Positions 15,837-24,144 of a stretch of DNA of 25,762 nucleotides are shown here, piece by piece. Origin of the DNA: Campylobacteraceae bacterium. GTDB taxonomy: Bacteria; Campylobacterota; Campylobacteria; Campylobacterales; Sulfurovaceae. The position numbers were made by a program, and so were the translations under genes. Position 1 is the first letter of the stretch. Every line of letters begins with the position of its first letter. The notes under the pieces were generated by a model, which ran no database searches, had not been told where the DNA came from, and worked only from the letters and a program-made list of their open reading frames with translations. Where the stretch lies: positions 1 to 25,762 of the forward strand of contig JALWNF010000043.1 in the NCBI GenBank assembly GCA_026995985.1. The letters are read 5' to 3'.

Positions 15837-15842
15837 TAAAAT
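15837..15842 (+). promoter_or_regulatory. comM -10 box placed for a leaderless transcript
   Basis: TATGTTAAAAT ends only 5 bases before the ATG at 15848, so a start site six to seven bases downstream of the -10 would fall on or beside the initiation codon. No Shine-Dalgarno is visible in the AT-only upstream sequence. Confidence 0.4.
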
Positions 15843-15847
15843 AATAT

Positions 15848-17419
15848 ATGAGCCAAAATAACCATAGTGGTAATCTTCCACCAAAACTAGAATCAACTAA
15901 GAAAAAAGCTATTGTGAATCACTTGATTTGTGCAACACTAGATGGGCTTGTGGCAAAAAGTATAGAGGTAGAGGCTACATTTACTAAAGGACTCCCTGGT
16001 TTTTCTGTTGTTGGACTTGCAAGTTCAGATATTCAGGAGGCAAAAGAGCGTGTAAAGTCTGCTCTACTAACCAACAACTTTACCTTTCCACCTCTAAAAA
16101 TTACTATTAACCTTAGCCCATCTGACCTAAAGAAGCATGGAACACACTTTGACCTCTCAATTGCACTACTTAATGCCCTACACAAAGAGTCTATAGAGGA
16201 GGAGAATCTATTTGTTTTTGGAGAGTTGGGTCTTGATGGCAGAGTAAAATCAAGCTCAACACTCTTTCCTATTATTCTTTCACTTAAAGAGCAGGGATTA
16301 CTACAACGTGCCATTGTTCCAAAGAGTGCAATGAAGTATCTAAGTCATATTGCAGGAGTAGAGTTTATTGCAGTAGAGAGACTAAGTGAAGCAATTCAAC
16401 TTCTAAAAGAGAAAAACTTTCAAGCCTCTGCTACACAATTTGAGTATAAAGCAGATAAGATAGAGATTAACAATGAGATTTTTTATGACCATATTGAGAT
16501 AACATCTGATTTTGCCGATGTTAAGGGGCAGAGTATTGCAAAAAGAGCAGCATTGATTGCAGCAGCTGGAATGCATAACTTTTTAATGGAGGGAAACCCA
16601 GGTTGTGGAAAGAGTATGATAGCTAAACGCCTAAAAGATATACTACCACCACTACAAGAGCAGGAGATACTCTCAATTGCTAAACATCAATTTTTAGATG
16701 GAGAGATACCTGATTTTAAAGCTAAACGCCCTATGCGTTCTCCTCATCATACTGCTACATCTGCATCTATTTTTGGTGGAGGTTCATACAAAGCTAAAAT
16801 TGGTGAAGTTGCTCTAGCTCACAATGGTATTTTATTTTTTGATGAACTTCCTCACTTCAATAAAAATATATTAGAAGCCCTTAGAGAGCCACTACAAGAT
16901 AAAAGAGTAAATATCTCACGAGTAAACTCAAAAGTAGAGTATGAAGCTGACCTTATGTTTGTAGGAGCAATGAATCCTTGTCCTTGTGGTAATGCCCTCT
17001 CTAAGACAAAAAGCTGTAGATGTTCAGAGCAGGAGATAAAGCGTTATAAAAACCGACTCTCTGACCCATTTTTAGATAGAATTGACCTATTTGTAGTAAT
17101 GCAAGAGATTAGCATAAATGACAAAAAAAGCTACTCCTCTAAAGAGCTAAAAAAGATGGTAAACCAAGCCTTTATTCAACAAAAGAGAAGAGGGCAAAAA
17201 AATCTTAATGGAAAACTAAATGAGAGTGAAATAGAAAAGTTTTGTGTGCTAAACCAAGAGAGTCAAAAAGTTCTCTTTTCTGCAATTGAGCGTTTTTCTC
17301 TCTCACATCGAAGTATCGCTTCAATTAAAAAAGTAGCTAGGACTATTGCTGACTTAGAAGGTTCTCCTAACATAGAGAAGAGACATCTTTTAGAGGCACT
17401 CTCTTATAGGAGAAGATAG
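15848..17419 (+). CDS. comM: YifB/ComM-family Mg-chelatase-like AAA+ ATPase
   Basis: A 523-residue AAA+ ATPase. In naturally transformable bacteria ComM is a hexameric helicase that promotes branch migration while incoming DNA integrates. A Lon-like N-terminal domain (about 25-190) includes KGLPGFSVVGLASSDIQEAKERV and NLSPSDLKKHGTHFDL. Walker A is GNPGCGKS (249-256) and Walker B is ILFFDE (328-333). A cysteine cluster, C378/C380 with C390/C392 (NPCPCG then SCRC), is the usual Zn-type insert of the family. The C-terminal domain runs to the end. It is full length. The nearby gspF and recJ would suit a transformation role, but no comEA/comEC is in the window, so competence is an inference. Confidence 0.92.
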   Translation: MSQNNHSGNLPPKLESTKKKAIVNHLICATLDGLVAKSIEVEATFTKGLPGFSVVGLASSDIQEAKERVKSALLTNNFTFPPLKITINLSPSDLKKHGTHFDLSIALLNALHKESIEEENLFVFGELGLDGRVKSSSTLFPIILSLKEQGLLQRAIVPKSAMKYLSHIAGVEFIAVERLSEAIQLLKEKNFQASATQFEYKADKIEINNEIFYDHIEITSDFADVKGQSIAKRAALIAAAGMHNFLMEGNPGCGKSMIAKRLKDILPPLQEQEILSIAKHQFLDGEIPDFKAKRPMRSPHHTATSASIFGGGSYKAKIGEVALAHNGILFFDELPHFNKNILEALREPLQDKRVNISRVNSKVEYEADLMFVGAMNPCPCGNALSKTKSCRCSEQEIKRYKNRLSDPFLDRIDLFVVMQEISINDKKSYSSKELKKMVNQAFIQQKRRGQKNLNGKLNESEIEKFCVLNQESQKVLFSAIERFSLSHRSIASIKKVARTIADLEGSPNIEKRHLLEALSYRRR

Positions 17420-17520
17420 TGTAAACTTCATTGCAAAATTAAAATATTAGCTGTTTTTAGACTTTTGTAGATATGGTATTCCTTCAAATTCAGATTTTAT
17501 AATAAAAAGAGAGTTTATAA

Positions 17521-18738
17521 CTATATACTCCCCCCAGCTCTAAGCCCACAAACCCAAGCAAAATGGAGGTTAAACCCTCCTCTGTCACCATCGACATCTA
17601 AAACCTCACCTGTAAAATAAAGCCCTTTATGCTTTTTGGACTCCATAGTTTTAGGGTTTATCTCTTTAGTGTTAACTCCACCTGTAGCAACCTCTGCACC
17701 TCTGTAGCCTCTGCTTCCATTGACCTCAAACTCAAAGTTTTTGATTTTATAGACAATATCTTCTAAACTTTTCCTATTTGCATAGAGAGAACTAATCGTC
17801 TCATTTTTTAGTTTTAGTGGCTCTAAAATAGGCAATATAAGCTTTTTGTTTATAAACCCTTGCAACCATATAGTAAGAGGTTTGGAACTCTTTTTAACTA
17901 AACTTTTACGCATAAGTGCCAAGAGTTGTTCTTGTGACATCTTGGGCATTAAATCTATGGTTAACATAATACTTTTCTTTTTTAAAAGCTCCACTATTAC
18001 AAAACGGCTAATATCTAAAATAGCTAAACCAGAGATACCATAAGAGGTAAAGAGAACATCACCATGTCTCTGAATAACCCTTCCCTCACCTGTTTTTAGG
18101 CTGACCCTACTCTCTACCTTTACTCCTGCTATTCGCTCAAGCCTTTTTATAGGCGATGTTAACTGAACTAAGGTAGGAAATGACTTAATAGTAGTGTGCC
18201 CTAGTCTCTTTGCAAAGACTATCCCTGAGTCTACACCTCCTAACTGTGGAGCAGAGAGGTGTCCTGTAGCTATAACTATGGCTTTTGCTATTTCAATGCC
18301 ACTATTGTATTTAATCTCATAGAGTTCCCCTACTCTCTCAATACGCTCTACCTCAACCTTACAACGTACCTCAACACCAAGCTCTCTACACTCAGCCAAT
18401 AGAAGCTCAACTACAGAAGATGCTTGGAGAGACATGGGAAAGACTTTTCCCTCTTTTGCCTCTATAAGCTCTAAACCTATAGACCTAAAAAACTGCTTGA
18501 CAGACTGATAGCTATACCCTTCAAAGACTTTATATATAAAATGAGGGTTACTAGAGTAGTAACGTTCTGTCGTTGGGCGTTGATTTGTAATATTACACTT
18601 CCCATTACCTGTAGCTAAAAGCTTTTTACCTACTCTAGTATTCTTTTCTAAAATAAGAACCCGTTTACCTCTACGAGCAGAGACAATAGCTGTAACTAAA
18701 CCACTAGCCCCTGCTCCAACAATAATGACATCATGCAT
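17521..18738 (-). CDS. BaiN/HI0933-family FAD-dependent oxidoreductase
   Basis: A 405-residue flavoprotein. The N-terminal Rossmann motif is VIIVGAGASGLVTAI (4-18). KKLLATGNGKCNITN is a hallmark of the HI0933/YhiN family, and the C-terminal GLYFTGEVLDVDGDRGGF forms the FAD-binding end. Physiological substrates are not well established for the family. Its ATG directly abuts the stop of the upstream TPR lipoprotein gene (TAGATG), so the two are translationally linked. It converges with comM across a 101-base gap that holds no clear hairpin. Confidence 0.9.
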   Translation of the reverse strand: MHDVIIVGAGASGLVTAIVSARRGKRVLILEKNTRVGKKLLATGNGKCNITNQRPTTERYYSSNPHFIYKVFEGYSYQSVKQFFRSIGLELIEAKEGKVFPMSLQASSVVELLLAECRELGVEVRCKVEVERIERVGELYEIKYNSGIEIAKAIVIATGHLSAPQLGGVDSGIVFAKRLGHTTIKSFPTLVQLTSPIKRLERIAGVKVESRVSLKTGEGRVIQRHGDVLFTSYGISGLAILDISRFVIVELLKKKSIMLTIDLMPKMSQEQLLALMRKSLVKKSSKPLTIWLQGFINKKLILPILEPLKLKNETISSLYANRKSLEDIVYKIKNFEFEVNGSRGYRGAEVATGGVNTKEINPKTMESKKHKGLYFTGEVLDVDGDRGGFNLHFAWVCGLRAGGSI

Positions 18739-19416
18739 CTATTTGAGTCTCTTTTTGAGTGCCTCTATCTTTGCTTTTATTCGTTTTGCTCTCTGACTAT
18801 TAGGATTAGAACCATGAGCAACAATATCAGAAATCTCTTGATACTGTTTAAGTGCCAATTTAAACTTACCCATCTTCTCATATAGTTTTGCAATATCTTC
18901 ATGCTCATCTAGGACATCTCTACTAAACTCACCTAAACCAATCTTATCTATCTCTAATGCTTTTAGATAGTACTCTAACGCCTTATCGTAGTTACCTAAA
19001 GCTTCATTGGAAGAGGCAAAGTTATAGTAGGTAGTTGACCTCTCTGTGCTGTTCTCATCTAATGTTTTATCATCTATCTTCATAGCTTTTTTATAGTACT
19101 CAATTGCTTTTGTGTACTCTTTTAGTTCATCATAATCTAAACCTATATTATTATAGTCAAGTGCTATCTCAGGACTATCCTCTTCATAATACTTTAAATC
19201 CTCTTCTAGTTGTTTCTTATCTTCTGCTAAAGCTTTTTTAAACTCTCCCTCATCAAAATATTTTTGAGAAAGCCTAGAGTGCTCTTCGCTAGGCTCCCCC
19301 TTTAGAAGTGTAGTTTTTCTCTCTTGTTTATTATCTTTACTATCTGAACACCCTCCTAAAAAGGAGCTAAGAGATATGGCTAGTATAATGTTTGTCAATA
19401 GTTTTAAATATGGCAC
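18739..19416 (-). CDS. TPR-repeat lipoprotein
   Basis: A 225-residue protein with a lipoprotein signal peptide: a hydrophobic stretch then SFLGGC, with Cys23 as the lipidation site. After a charged linker come at least three tetratricopeptide repeats. They are seen in ALDYNNIGLDYDELKEYTKA, TYYNFASSNEALGNYDKALE and HEDIAKLYEKMGKFKLALKQ, a pattern typical of kinesin-light-chain-like TPRs. Most likely a periplasmic or outer-membrane scaffold; partner unknown. Confidence 0.85.
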   Translation of the reverse strand: MPYLKLLTNIILAISLSSFLGGCSDSKDNKQERKTTLLKGEPSEEHSRLSQKYFDEGEFKKALAEDKKQLEEDLKYYEEDSPEIALDYNNIGLDYDELKEYTKAIEYYKKAMKIDDKTLDENSTERSTTYYNFASSNEALGNYDKALEYYLKALEIDKIGLGEFSRDVLDEHEDIAKLYEKMGKFKLALKQYQEISDIVAHGSNPNSQRAKRIKAKIEALKKRLK

Positions 19417-19511
19417 TTTATGCCTCCTAAAATATTCAATCTATAGCCATATTTTAACATAATTAAACTCTCTTTTATGTATGATAGTATCATTTAATAT
19501 TAGGAGTAAAA

Positions 19512-19826
19512 ATGTCAGCATTAGTAGAGTTTTCAATGTTTCCAACAGAGAAGACACAAAGTAAAAGTGTATTTGTAGCAAGAGTTTTAGATATTGTCGA
19601 TAGAAGTGGGCTAGAGTATCAGCTTACCCCAATGGGTACTATTATTGAGGCTAACACAGTCGAAGAGGCTTTAGATGTAATTAACAAAGCCTATAAAGAG
19701 TTACAAAAAGATTGTGGTCGAGTCTACTCATCTATTAAGATTGATTGGAGAGAGGGCAAAGTAGGAAGATTGAGAAGAAAAATCAACTCTGTAGAAGAGA
19801 AACTTGGACGAAAGTTAAACAGCTAA
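19512..19826 (+). CDS. MTH1187/YkoF-family thiamine-binding protein
   Basis: A 104-residue protein of the UPF0045 (DUF77) family: ALVEFSMFPTEK at the start, YQLTPMGTIIEA in the middle, and IKIDWREGK near the end. Family members form ferredoxin-like tetramers and bind thiamine-like ligands, though their cellular role is unclear. RBS AGGAG is well placed, and TATGATAGTAT (19480-19490) resembles the -10 elements before ksgA and the RluA-type synthase. Confidence 0.88.
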   Translation: MSALVEFSMFPTEKTQSKSVFVARVLDIVDRSGLEYQLTPMGTIIEANTVEEALDVINKAYKELQKDCGRVYSSIKIDWREGKVGRLRRKINSVEEKLGRKLNS

Positions 19827-19833
19827 CTTTAGA

Positions 19834-19839
19834 TATAAT
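19834..19839 (+). promoter_or_regulatory. Predicted purM -10 box
   Basis: TATAAT (in GATATAATG), 8 bases past the stop of the preceding gene and 36 bases before the purM ATG. purM therefore probably has its own promoter despite the short gap. Confidence 0.45.
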
Positions 19840-19874
19840 GTCGCAATTTTTTAATCACAACTTTAGGACAACTT

Positions 19875-20870
19875 ATGGCAAAAATTTCATATAAAGATGC
19901 AGGTGTTGATATTGATGCAGGAAACAGCTTTGTTGAAGCAATTAAAGCAGATGTAAAATCTACATTTGATAAAAATGTTATTGGAGGTATTGGTTCATTT
20001 GCTGGTGCTTATGCACTTCCAACAGGATACAAAGAGCCTGTACTTCTCTCTGCAACAGATGGGGTTGGAACCAAGCTAAAACTAGCTATTGATAGTAACA
20101 AGTTTGATACAGTTGGAATTGACCTTGTTGCAATGTGTGTCAATGACCTTATCTGTAACTTTGGAACACCTATGTTCTTTCTGGACTACTATGCAACAGG
20201 TCATCTAGTGCCACAAAATGCAAAAGATGTAGTAGCAGGAATTGCCGAGGGGTGTCGAAGAGCAGAGTGTTCGCTTGTGGGTGGAGAGACAGCAGAGATG
20301 CCAGGTATGTACTCAAATGATGACTTTGATTTAGCAGGTTTTGCTGTAGGTATTGCTGAAAAGAGTGAAATGGATAGAGTATCTAAAGTTAAAGAGGGAC
20401 AGATTATCTTAGCACTTCCAAGTTCAGGTATTCACTCAAACGGTTACTCACTTGTTAGAAAACTCTTTTTTGATAAATTAGGCATGAGCTTAGATTCTGA
20501 GTTTGAGGGGAGAGCTCTTATTGAGACTCTTTTAGAGCCAACACGTATCTATGTTAAAGAGTTTAAAGCTAACAAAGATAAAATTGTAGCTCTTGCTCAC
20601 ATTACAGGTGGGGGGATTGTTGAGAACCTACCTCGTGTACTTCCAGAGGGTATTAGAGCTCAAATCTCTAAAGATAGTATAAAGGTACTTCCTATCTTTA
20701 AATTTATCTCTAACTATGTCGATGAAGAGGAGATGTTTAGAACATTTAATATGGGTGTAGGAATGGTCTTAGTGGTTAATAGTGAAGATGTAGAGTCTAT
20801 CTGTGCAAATAGCGATGCTTATGTTATTGGAGCTATGATAAAAGGTGAAAAGGGAGTTGATTTAATATAG
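19875..20870 (+). CDS. purM: Phosphoribosylformylglycinamidine cyclo-ligase (AIR synthetase)
   Basis: Closes the imidazole ring, turning FGAM into AIR with ATP in purine synthesis. It is 331 residues, normal length. ISYKDAGVDIDAGN is the ATP-contacting N-terminus. LLSATDGVGTKLKLA, DLVAMCVNDL, GGETAEMPGMY and LALPSSGIHSNGYSLVRK are conserved PurM motifs, and HITGGGIVENLPRVLPE closes the C-terminal domain. RBS AGGA precedes the ATG. It is unlinked to purB in this window (about 14 kb away), so purine genes are dispersed. Confidence 0.97.
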   Translation: MAKISYKDAGVDIDAGNSFVEAIKADVKSTFDKNVIGGIGSFAGAYALPTGYKEPVLLSATDGVGTKLKLAIDSNKFDTVGIDLVAMCVNDLICNFGTPMFFLDYYATGHLVPQNAKDVVAGIAEGCRRAECSLVGGETAEMPGMYSNDDFDLAGFAVGIAEKSEMDRVSKVKEGQIILALPSSGIHSNGYSLVRKLFFDKLGMSLDSEFEGRALIETLLEPTRIYVKEFKANKDKIVALAHITGGGIVENLPRVLPEGIRAQISKDSIKVLPIFKFISNYVDEEEMFRTFNMGVGMVLVVNSEDVESICANSDAYVIGAMIKGEKGVDLI

Positions 20871-20921
20871 TATATATTAAATTTTTTTTATCTATTTTAT
20901 TGAAGTAAACTATTTTTTTGA

Positions 20922-20927
20922 TATAAT
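20922..20927 (+). promoter_or_regulatory. LysR-gene -10 box placed for a leaderless transcript
   Basis: TATAAT ends 6 bases before the ATG at 20934. With normal spacing, transcription would start at or one base from the A of the ATG. There is no ribosome site: the preceding 30 bases are nearly all A/T. Confidence 0.45.
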
Positions 20928-20933
20928 ATTTGC

Positions 20934-21851
20934 ATGAAAGAGAAAAGAGATAAATTAACACTACGTCAACTAGAGATATTTTTAAATGTTGTTAGAGAGG
21001 GGCACCTTACAAATGTAGCTAAAGCTATGGGACTTAGCCAGTCAGCCATCTCTATGGCAATCAAAGAGTTAGAGAAAATTTTAGGTAACCCTCTTTTTGA
21101 TAGAATCAATAAGAAACTCATTCTTAATGAGATGGGTCGTGCTTTTGAGAAAGAGATTACACCTATATTGAAAAAAATTAACGATATTGAGTATGAGTTT
21201 AAAAATACCATAAACAAAGGTATGATTAGAGTTGGAGCAAGTACTACCATAGTTGATTATCTTATGCCTCCTATTATCTGCTCATATATGAATACCTATC
21301 CAGAGGTAAAAGTTGCACTCAAAGAGGGAAATACAAAAAAGATTGTTGAACTTATAAAAGATGGTGAACTTGATGTTGGATTTATTGAGGGTATGGTAAA
21401 TGACCCTGAAATCATCAAGACTATTATTGGTGTTGATGAGTTAGTAGTTGTTACTACCGATGAGTCGCTAAAAGATGAGTGTTTTATAGATACTATACAG
21501 GATAAAAAGTGGGTACTAAGAGAAGAGGGGTCAGGGACTCGTGATGTCTTCTTAGACTATGTAAAAGACAAAGTAGACCATATAAATATATTTTTAGAAC
21601 TTGGACATACTGAATCTATAAAATCACTACTTATTAACCACCAATGTTTAACTTGTATCTCAAAAATAGCTGTTACACGAGAACTAAAAGATAAAAAACT
21701 ATTCCAAGTTCCTCTTAAAAACTTTGAGTGTAGACGCAACTTTTATATGATTTATCACAAAGACAAATATAAGAGTGAACTATTTAATAAATTTGTTATA
21801 TTTACTCAAAGCATGATTCGACAGATGATAGATGAGAAGAGTTTAATTTAA
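20934..21851 (+). CDS. LysR-family transcriptional regulator
   Basis: A 305-residue LTTR. The winged helix-turn-helix spans about 8-67 (LTLRQLEIFLNVVREGHLTN then GLSQSAISMAIKELE). The effector domain follows from about 92, with GASTTIVDYLMPPII and LREEGSGTRDVF, a segment typical of the CysL/YeiE/CbbR branch. The ligand is unknown. LTTRs usually control a divergent neighbour, but here purM lies upstream on the same strand, so no target is evident. Its stop directly abuts the stop of mobA with no bases between. Confidence 0.92.
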   Translation: MKEKRDKLTLRQLEIFLNVVREGHLTNVAKAMGLSQSAISMAIKELEKILGNPLFDRINKKLILNEMGRAFEKEITPILKKINDIEYEFKNTINKGMIRVGASTTIVDYLMPPIICSYMNTYPEVKVALKEGNTKKIVELIKDGELDVGFIEGMVNDPEIIKTIIGVDELVVVTTDESLKDECFIDTIQDKKWVLREEGSGTRDVFLDYVKDKVDHINIFLELGHTESIKSLLINHQCLTCISKIAVTRELKDKKLFQVPLKNFECRRNFYMIYHKDKYKSELFNKFVIFTQSMIRQMIDEKSLI

Positions 21852-22427
21852 CTACATATACATTGCTTGTGCTCTCTCATACTCATTAGGGTAGTTAAGA
21901 TTCATAAAGATATCTTCATCTTTAATTTTAACTCTTTTTATAGTTAATCTATCAAAAAGAGATATTAGCTTATGTCTATCTGCCTCTAAAGCCCTTTTAG
22001 CTTCTTTAAGGCAACTTCTATGGTAGATAGCACATAGTGGCTCTAATCCTTTGTTTGACTCAGCAACAGTAACATCTACAACAGAAGAGTTGTTCTTGTA
22101 TAGAGTATTAAAAGTAGACTTACCAACAAATGGAGCATCGACACTCAACAGAAAAATCTCATCTACCTCTTCTAATGCTTCAAAGATTGAAACTAATGCT
22201 ACTAAAGGAGAAGAGCCTTTGTATCTATCTTCTATAATCTCTACATCAAAATCAAACTTATTATCTTTAGAAGAGATATATACTTTATAGAATATTTTAC
22301 ATAAGCGTCTATATTGAAACTCAGCTAAAGAGTTAAATCCTCCAAATGGCAGAAGTGCCTTGTCTTGTTGCATACGAGAGCTTTTTCCTCCTGCTAAGAT
22401 AACAGCTATAGAGTTAGAGGGTATCAT
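21852..22427 (-). CDS. mobA: Molybdenum cofactor guanylyltransferase
   Basis: Transfers GMP from GTP to molybdopterin, giving the MGD cofactor used by formate dehydrogenase, nitrate reductase and similar enzymes. It is 191 residues. The nucleotide-binding motif is ILAGGKSSRMQQDKALLPFGG (from residue 10), with later LLSVDAPFVG (metal-binding Asp). The frame is open to 22445, but the ATG at 22427 overlaps the dacB stop as ATGA, a standard coupling arrangement, and gives a normal N-terminus. Co-transcription with dacB is likely but functionally unexplained. Confidence 0.92.
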   Translation of the reverse strand: MIPSNSIAVILAGGKSSRMQQDKALLPFGGFNSLAEFQYRRLCKIFYKVYISSKDNKFDFDVEIIEDRYKGSSPLVALVSIFEALEEVDEIFLLSVDAPFVGKSTFNTLYKNNSSVVDVTVAESNKGLEPLCAIYHRSCLKEAKRALEADRHKLISLFDRLTIKRVKIKDEDIFMNLNYPNEYERAQAMYM

Positions 22428-23839
22428 TGTGTATCTGCTACCCACTCAATGACTCTGTTGGCTAACTTATAACCATAAGAGTGTGCATGTTTATCATTAA
22501 CAAGTACAACTACTACATAACGTCTTCCTGAAACTCCCTCAACATATCCTGCAATATTTTTAACCCCTTTAATAGTTCCTGTCTTCATCCATGCTCTACC
22601 AAAGACAGTTGAGTATTTAAAACGGTTATGAATAGTTCCATCAATCCCTGCTATAGAGAGTGTATTCATCCAGCGTTCTCCATAGTATCTATATGCATGG
22701 TTTAAAAGATTTGCTAACGTTTTAGCCGTTATCTTAGCAGAGCGTGAGAGTCCTGAACCATTGTCTATATATGTAGTCCCCTCTAAAATATGGTACTTCT
22801 TAAGTGTGTTTAGTACAGCTTTTCTACTTTTATAAAGCGTACTTGGAGGAGTAAAATAGGTTGCTCCAAGTGTCAAAAAGAGTTGCCTCGCCATTAGATT
22901 ATCTGATTTTTTAGCAATGGTTGAGATAACACTCTCTAGGGGTTCAGAGTAGTGTGCAAATAGATATTTTGCTTTTTTAGGTACTCTTTTTAACTTTAGT
23001 GTTCCTGTTACCTTTATGCCTCTGTCTAAAAGCTTCTCTTTTAATGCATAGTAGAATGCTCTATGAGGCATAGAGATGACTTTACATATTTTTCTAGTAC
23101 CACAGTTTCTAGATAGCTTACCTGTTAAAAAGACGGTTGAACGAGATGAGGAGTCTGTTTTAATTTTTACTCTTGGCCAAGAGCGACCTCTACGACAAGA
23201 GCCACCAACAATACGTAGCTTATTTACAATTCTATAACTTTTATCAGGTATATCTTTAACTATTTTAGCTCGTTTAGAGTGAGGAGTAATACAAAATGTA
23301 CTCTTGCGTTTATTAAACATAATTGCATCTGGCATGGCATTGTATGGGCTATATTTGTTTTTATCGAATCCTGAGTTATTTCTAGAAGAGACTCGAAATA
23401 GTGTTCGGTCAATAACAATATTCCCCTTAATCTTACGAATTCCTTTTGCTCTAATTTGTGAGACTATATCATCTAAATCTTCTGTTGAGAGTGTAGAATC
23501 ACCTGAAGCTTTTACATAAAAATCACCCCTTAAGATACCATTTTGTATCTTTCCTGTATAGTAAAATTTAGTTGCCCAACGATAGTCAAAACCTAAATTT
23601 AAAAGAGCAGAGTAGGTGGTTAAGAGTTTAATAACAGAAGCAGGTTTACGAACAACATAAGCTTGCCATGAAGCAATAGGATAGTCTGAATCTACAGCTT
23701 GAATATATATACTATAGTTAAATTTATTTAAAGGAATATTAGAAATCTCTTGTGCTAAACTATCAGGTACACTAACTGCAAAGCTTATACTACTTATAAA
23801 TACAAAAATAATAGAAAATAATTTTTTAGCTAACCCCAT
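22424..23839 (-). CDS. dacB: D-alanyl-D-alanine carboxypeptidase/endopeptidase (PBP4 type)
   Basis: A 471-residue periplasmic penicillin-binding protein of the S13 family, which trims or cuts peptidoglycan peptides. Signal peptide about 1-22 (KKLFSIIFVFISSISFA). Catalytic motifs are S68-V-I-K71 (SxxK), S312-D-N314 (SxN) and K419-T-G-T422. The long insert between the first two motifs (about 85-300) is the hallmark of class C type 4 PBPs. The insert is unusually Arg/Lys-rich (for example CRRGRSWPRVK). Translation probably couples into mobA by the ATGA overlap. Confidence 0.94.
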   Translation of the reverse strand: MGLAKKLFSIIFVFISSISFAVSVPDSLAQEISNIPLNKFNYSIYIQAVDSDYPIASWQAYVVRKPASVIKLLTTYSALLNLGFDYRWATKFYYTGKIQNGILRGDFYVKASGDSTLSTEDLDDIVSQIRAKGIRKIKGNIVIDRTLFRVSSRNNSGFDKNKYSPYNAMPDAIMFNKRKSTFCITPHSKRAKIVKDIPDKSYRIVNKLRIVGGSCRRGRSWPRVKIKTDSSSRSTVFLTGKLSRNCGTRKICKVISMPHRAFYYALKEKLLDRGIKVTGTLKLKRVPKKAKYLFAHYSEPLESVISTIAKKSDNLMARQLFLTLGATYFTPPSTLYKSRKAVLNTLKKYHILEGTTYIDNGSGLSRSAKITAKTLANLLNHAYRYYGERWMNTLSIAGIDGTIHNRFKYSTVFGRAWMKTGTIKGVKNIAGYVEGVSGRRYVVVVLVNDKHAHSYGYKLANRVIEWVADTQ

Positions 23840-23951
23840 ATATAACCTTATTAAATCTTTTTTTATGATAATAATCTAAAAGGGTTTAAAACATAATAAA
23901 CAACAGAAATTTTCTTTAAATAGGTTAACCAATTCTCTTAGATAAAATATA

Positions 23952-23973
23952 GTGAAAGATTTCAATCTTCCAC
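23952..23973 (-). terminator. Possible terminator hairpin after recJ and the mini-gene
   Basis: GTGAAAGATT (23952-23961) and AATCTTCCAC (23964-23973) form a 10-bp stem with one G-T wobble on the transcript strand and a very tight loop that contains the mini-gene stop codon. TATATTTTATC follows on the minus strand. Plausible but weak. Confidence 0.35.
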
Positions 23974-24051
23974 ACTCTTAACCGTAATTCTTACTTTGTT
24001 AAGATTTTGATGTTTTTTAGTAAATAAAAATCGTAATAGTTCTCTAAACAT
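23962..24051 (-). CDS. Possible 29-residue basic mini-protein
   Basis: An ATG at 24051 with AAGGA five bases upstream opens a 29-codon frame beginning MFRELLRFLFTKKHQ and ending VRITVKSVED. The N-terminal half is an amphipathic, Leu/Phe/Arg-rich helix; the rest is polar. It lies in the 305-base gap between recJ and dacB, which holds no other gene. I do not recognise it, and a frame this short may be chance. Confidence 0.4.
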   Translation of the reverse strand: MFRELLRFLFTKKHQNLNKVRITVKSVED

Positions 24052-24144
24052 TGCTTTCCTTTTATTAAAAAAATTTTATAAAAGAATTTTACTTTATTTT
24101 TTTAATATTGTCAATAAGATTCTAAAATTATCTATTTTTAATAA

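Noticed and set aside
15666..15847. Long AT-rich gap between gspF and comM as an origin (DUE-like) region
   Set aside because: No DnaA-box cluster (TTATCCACA-like) was seen; the AT richness is explained by two divergent promoters.
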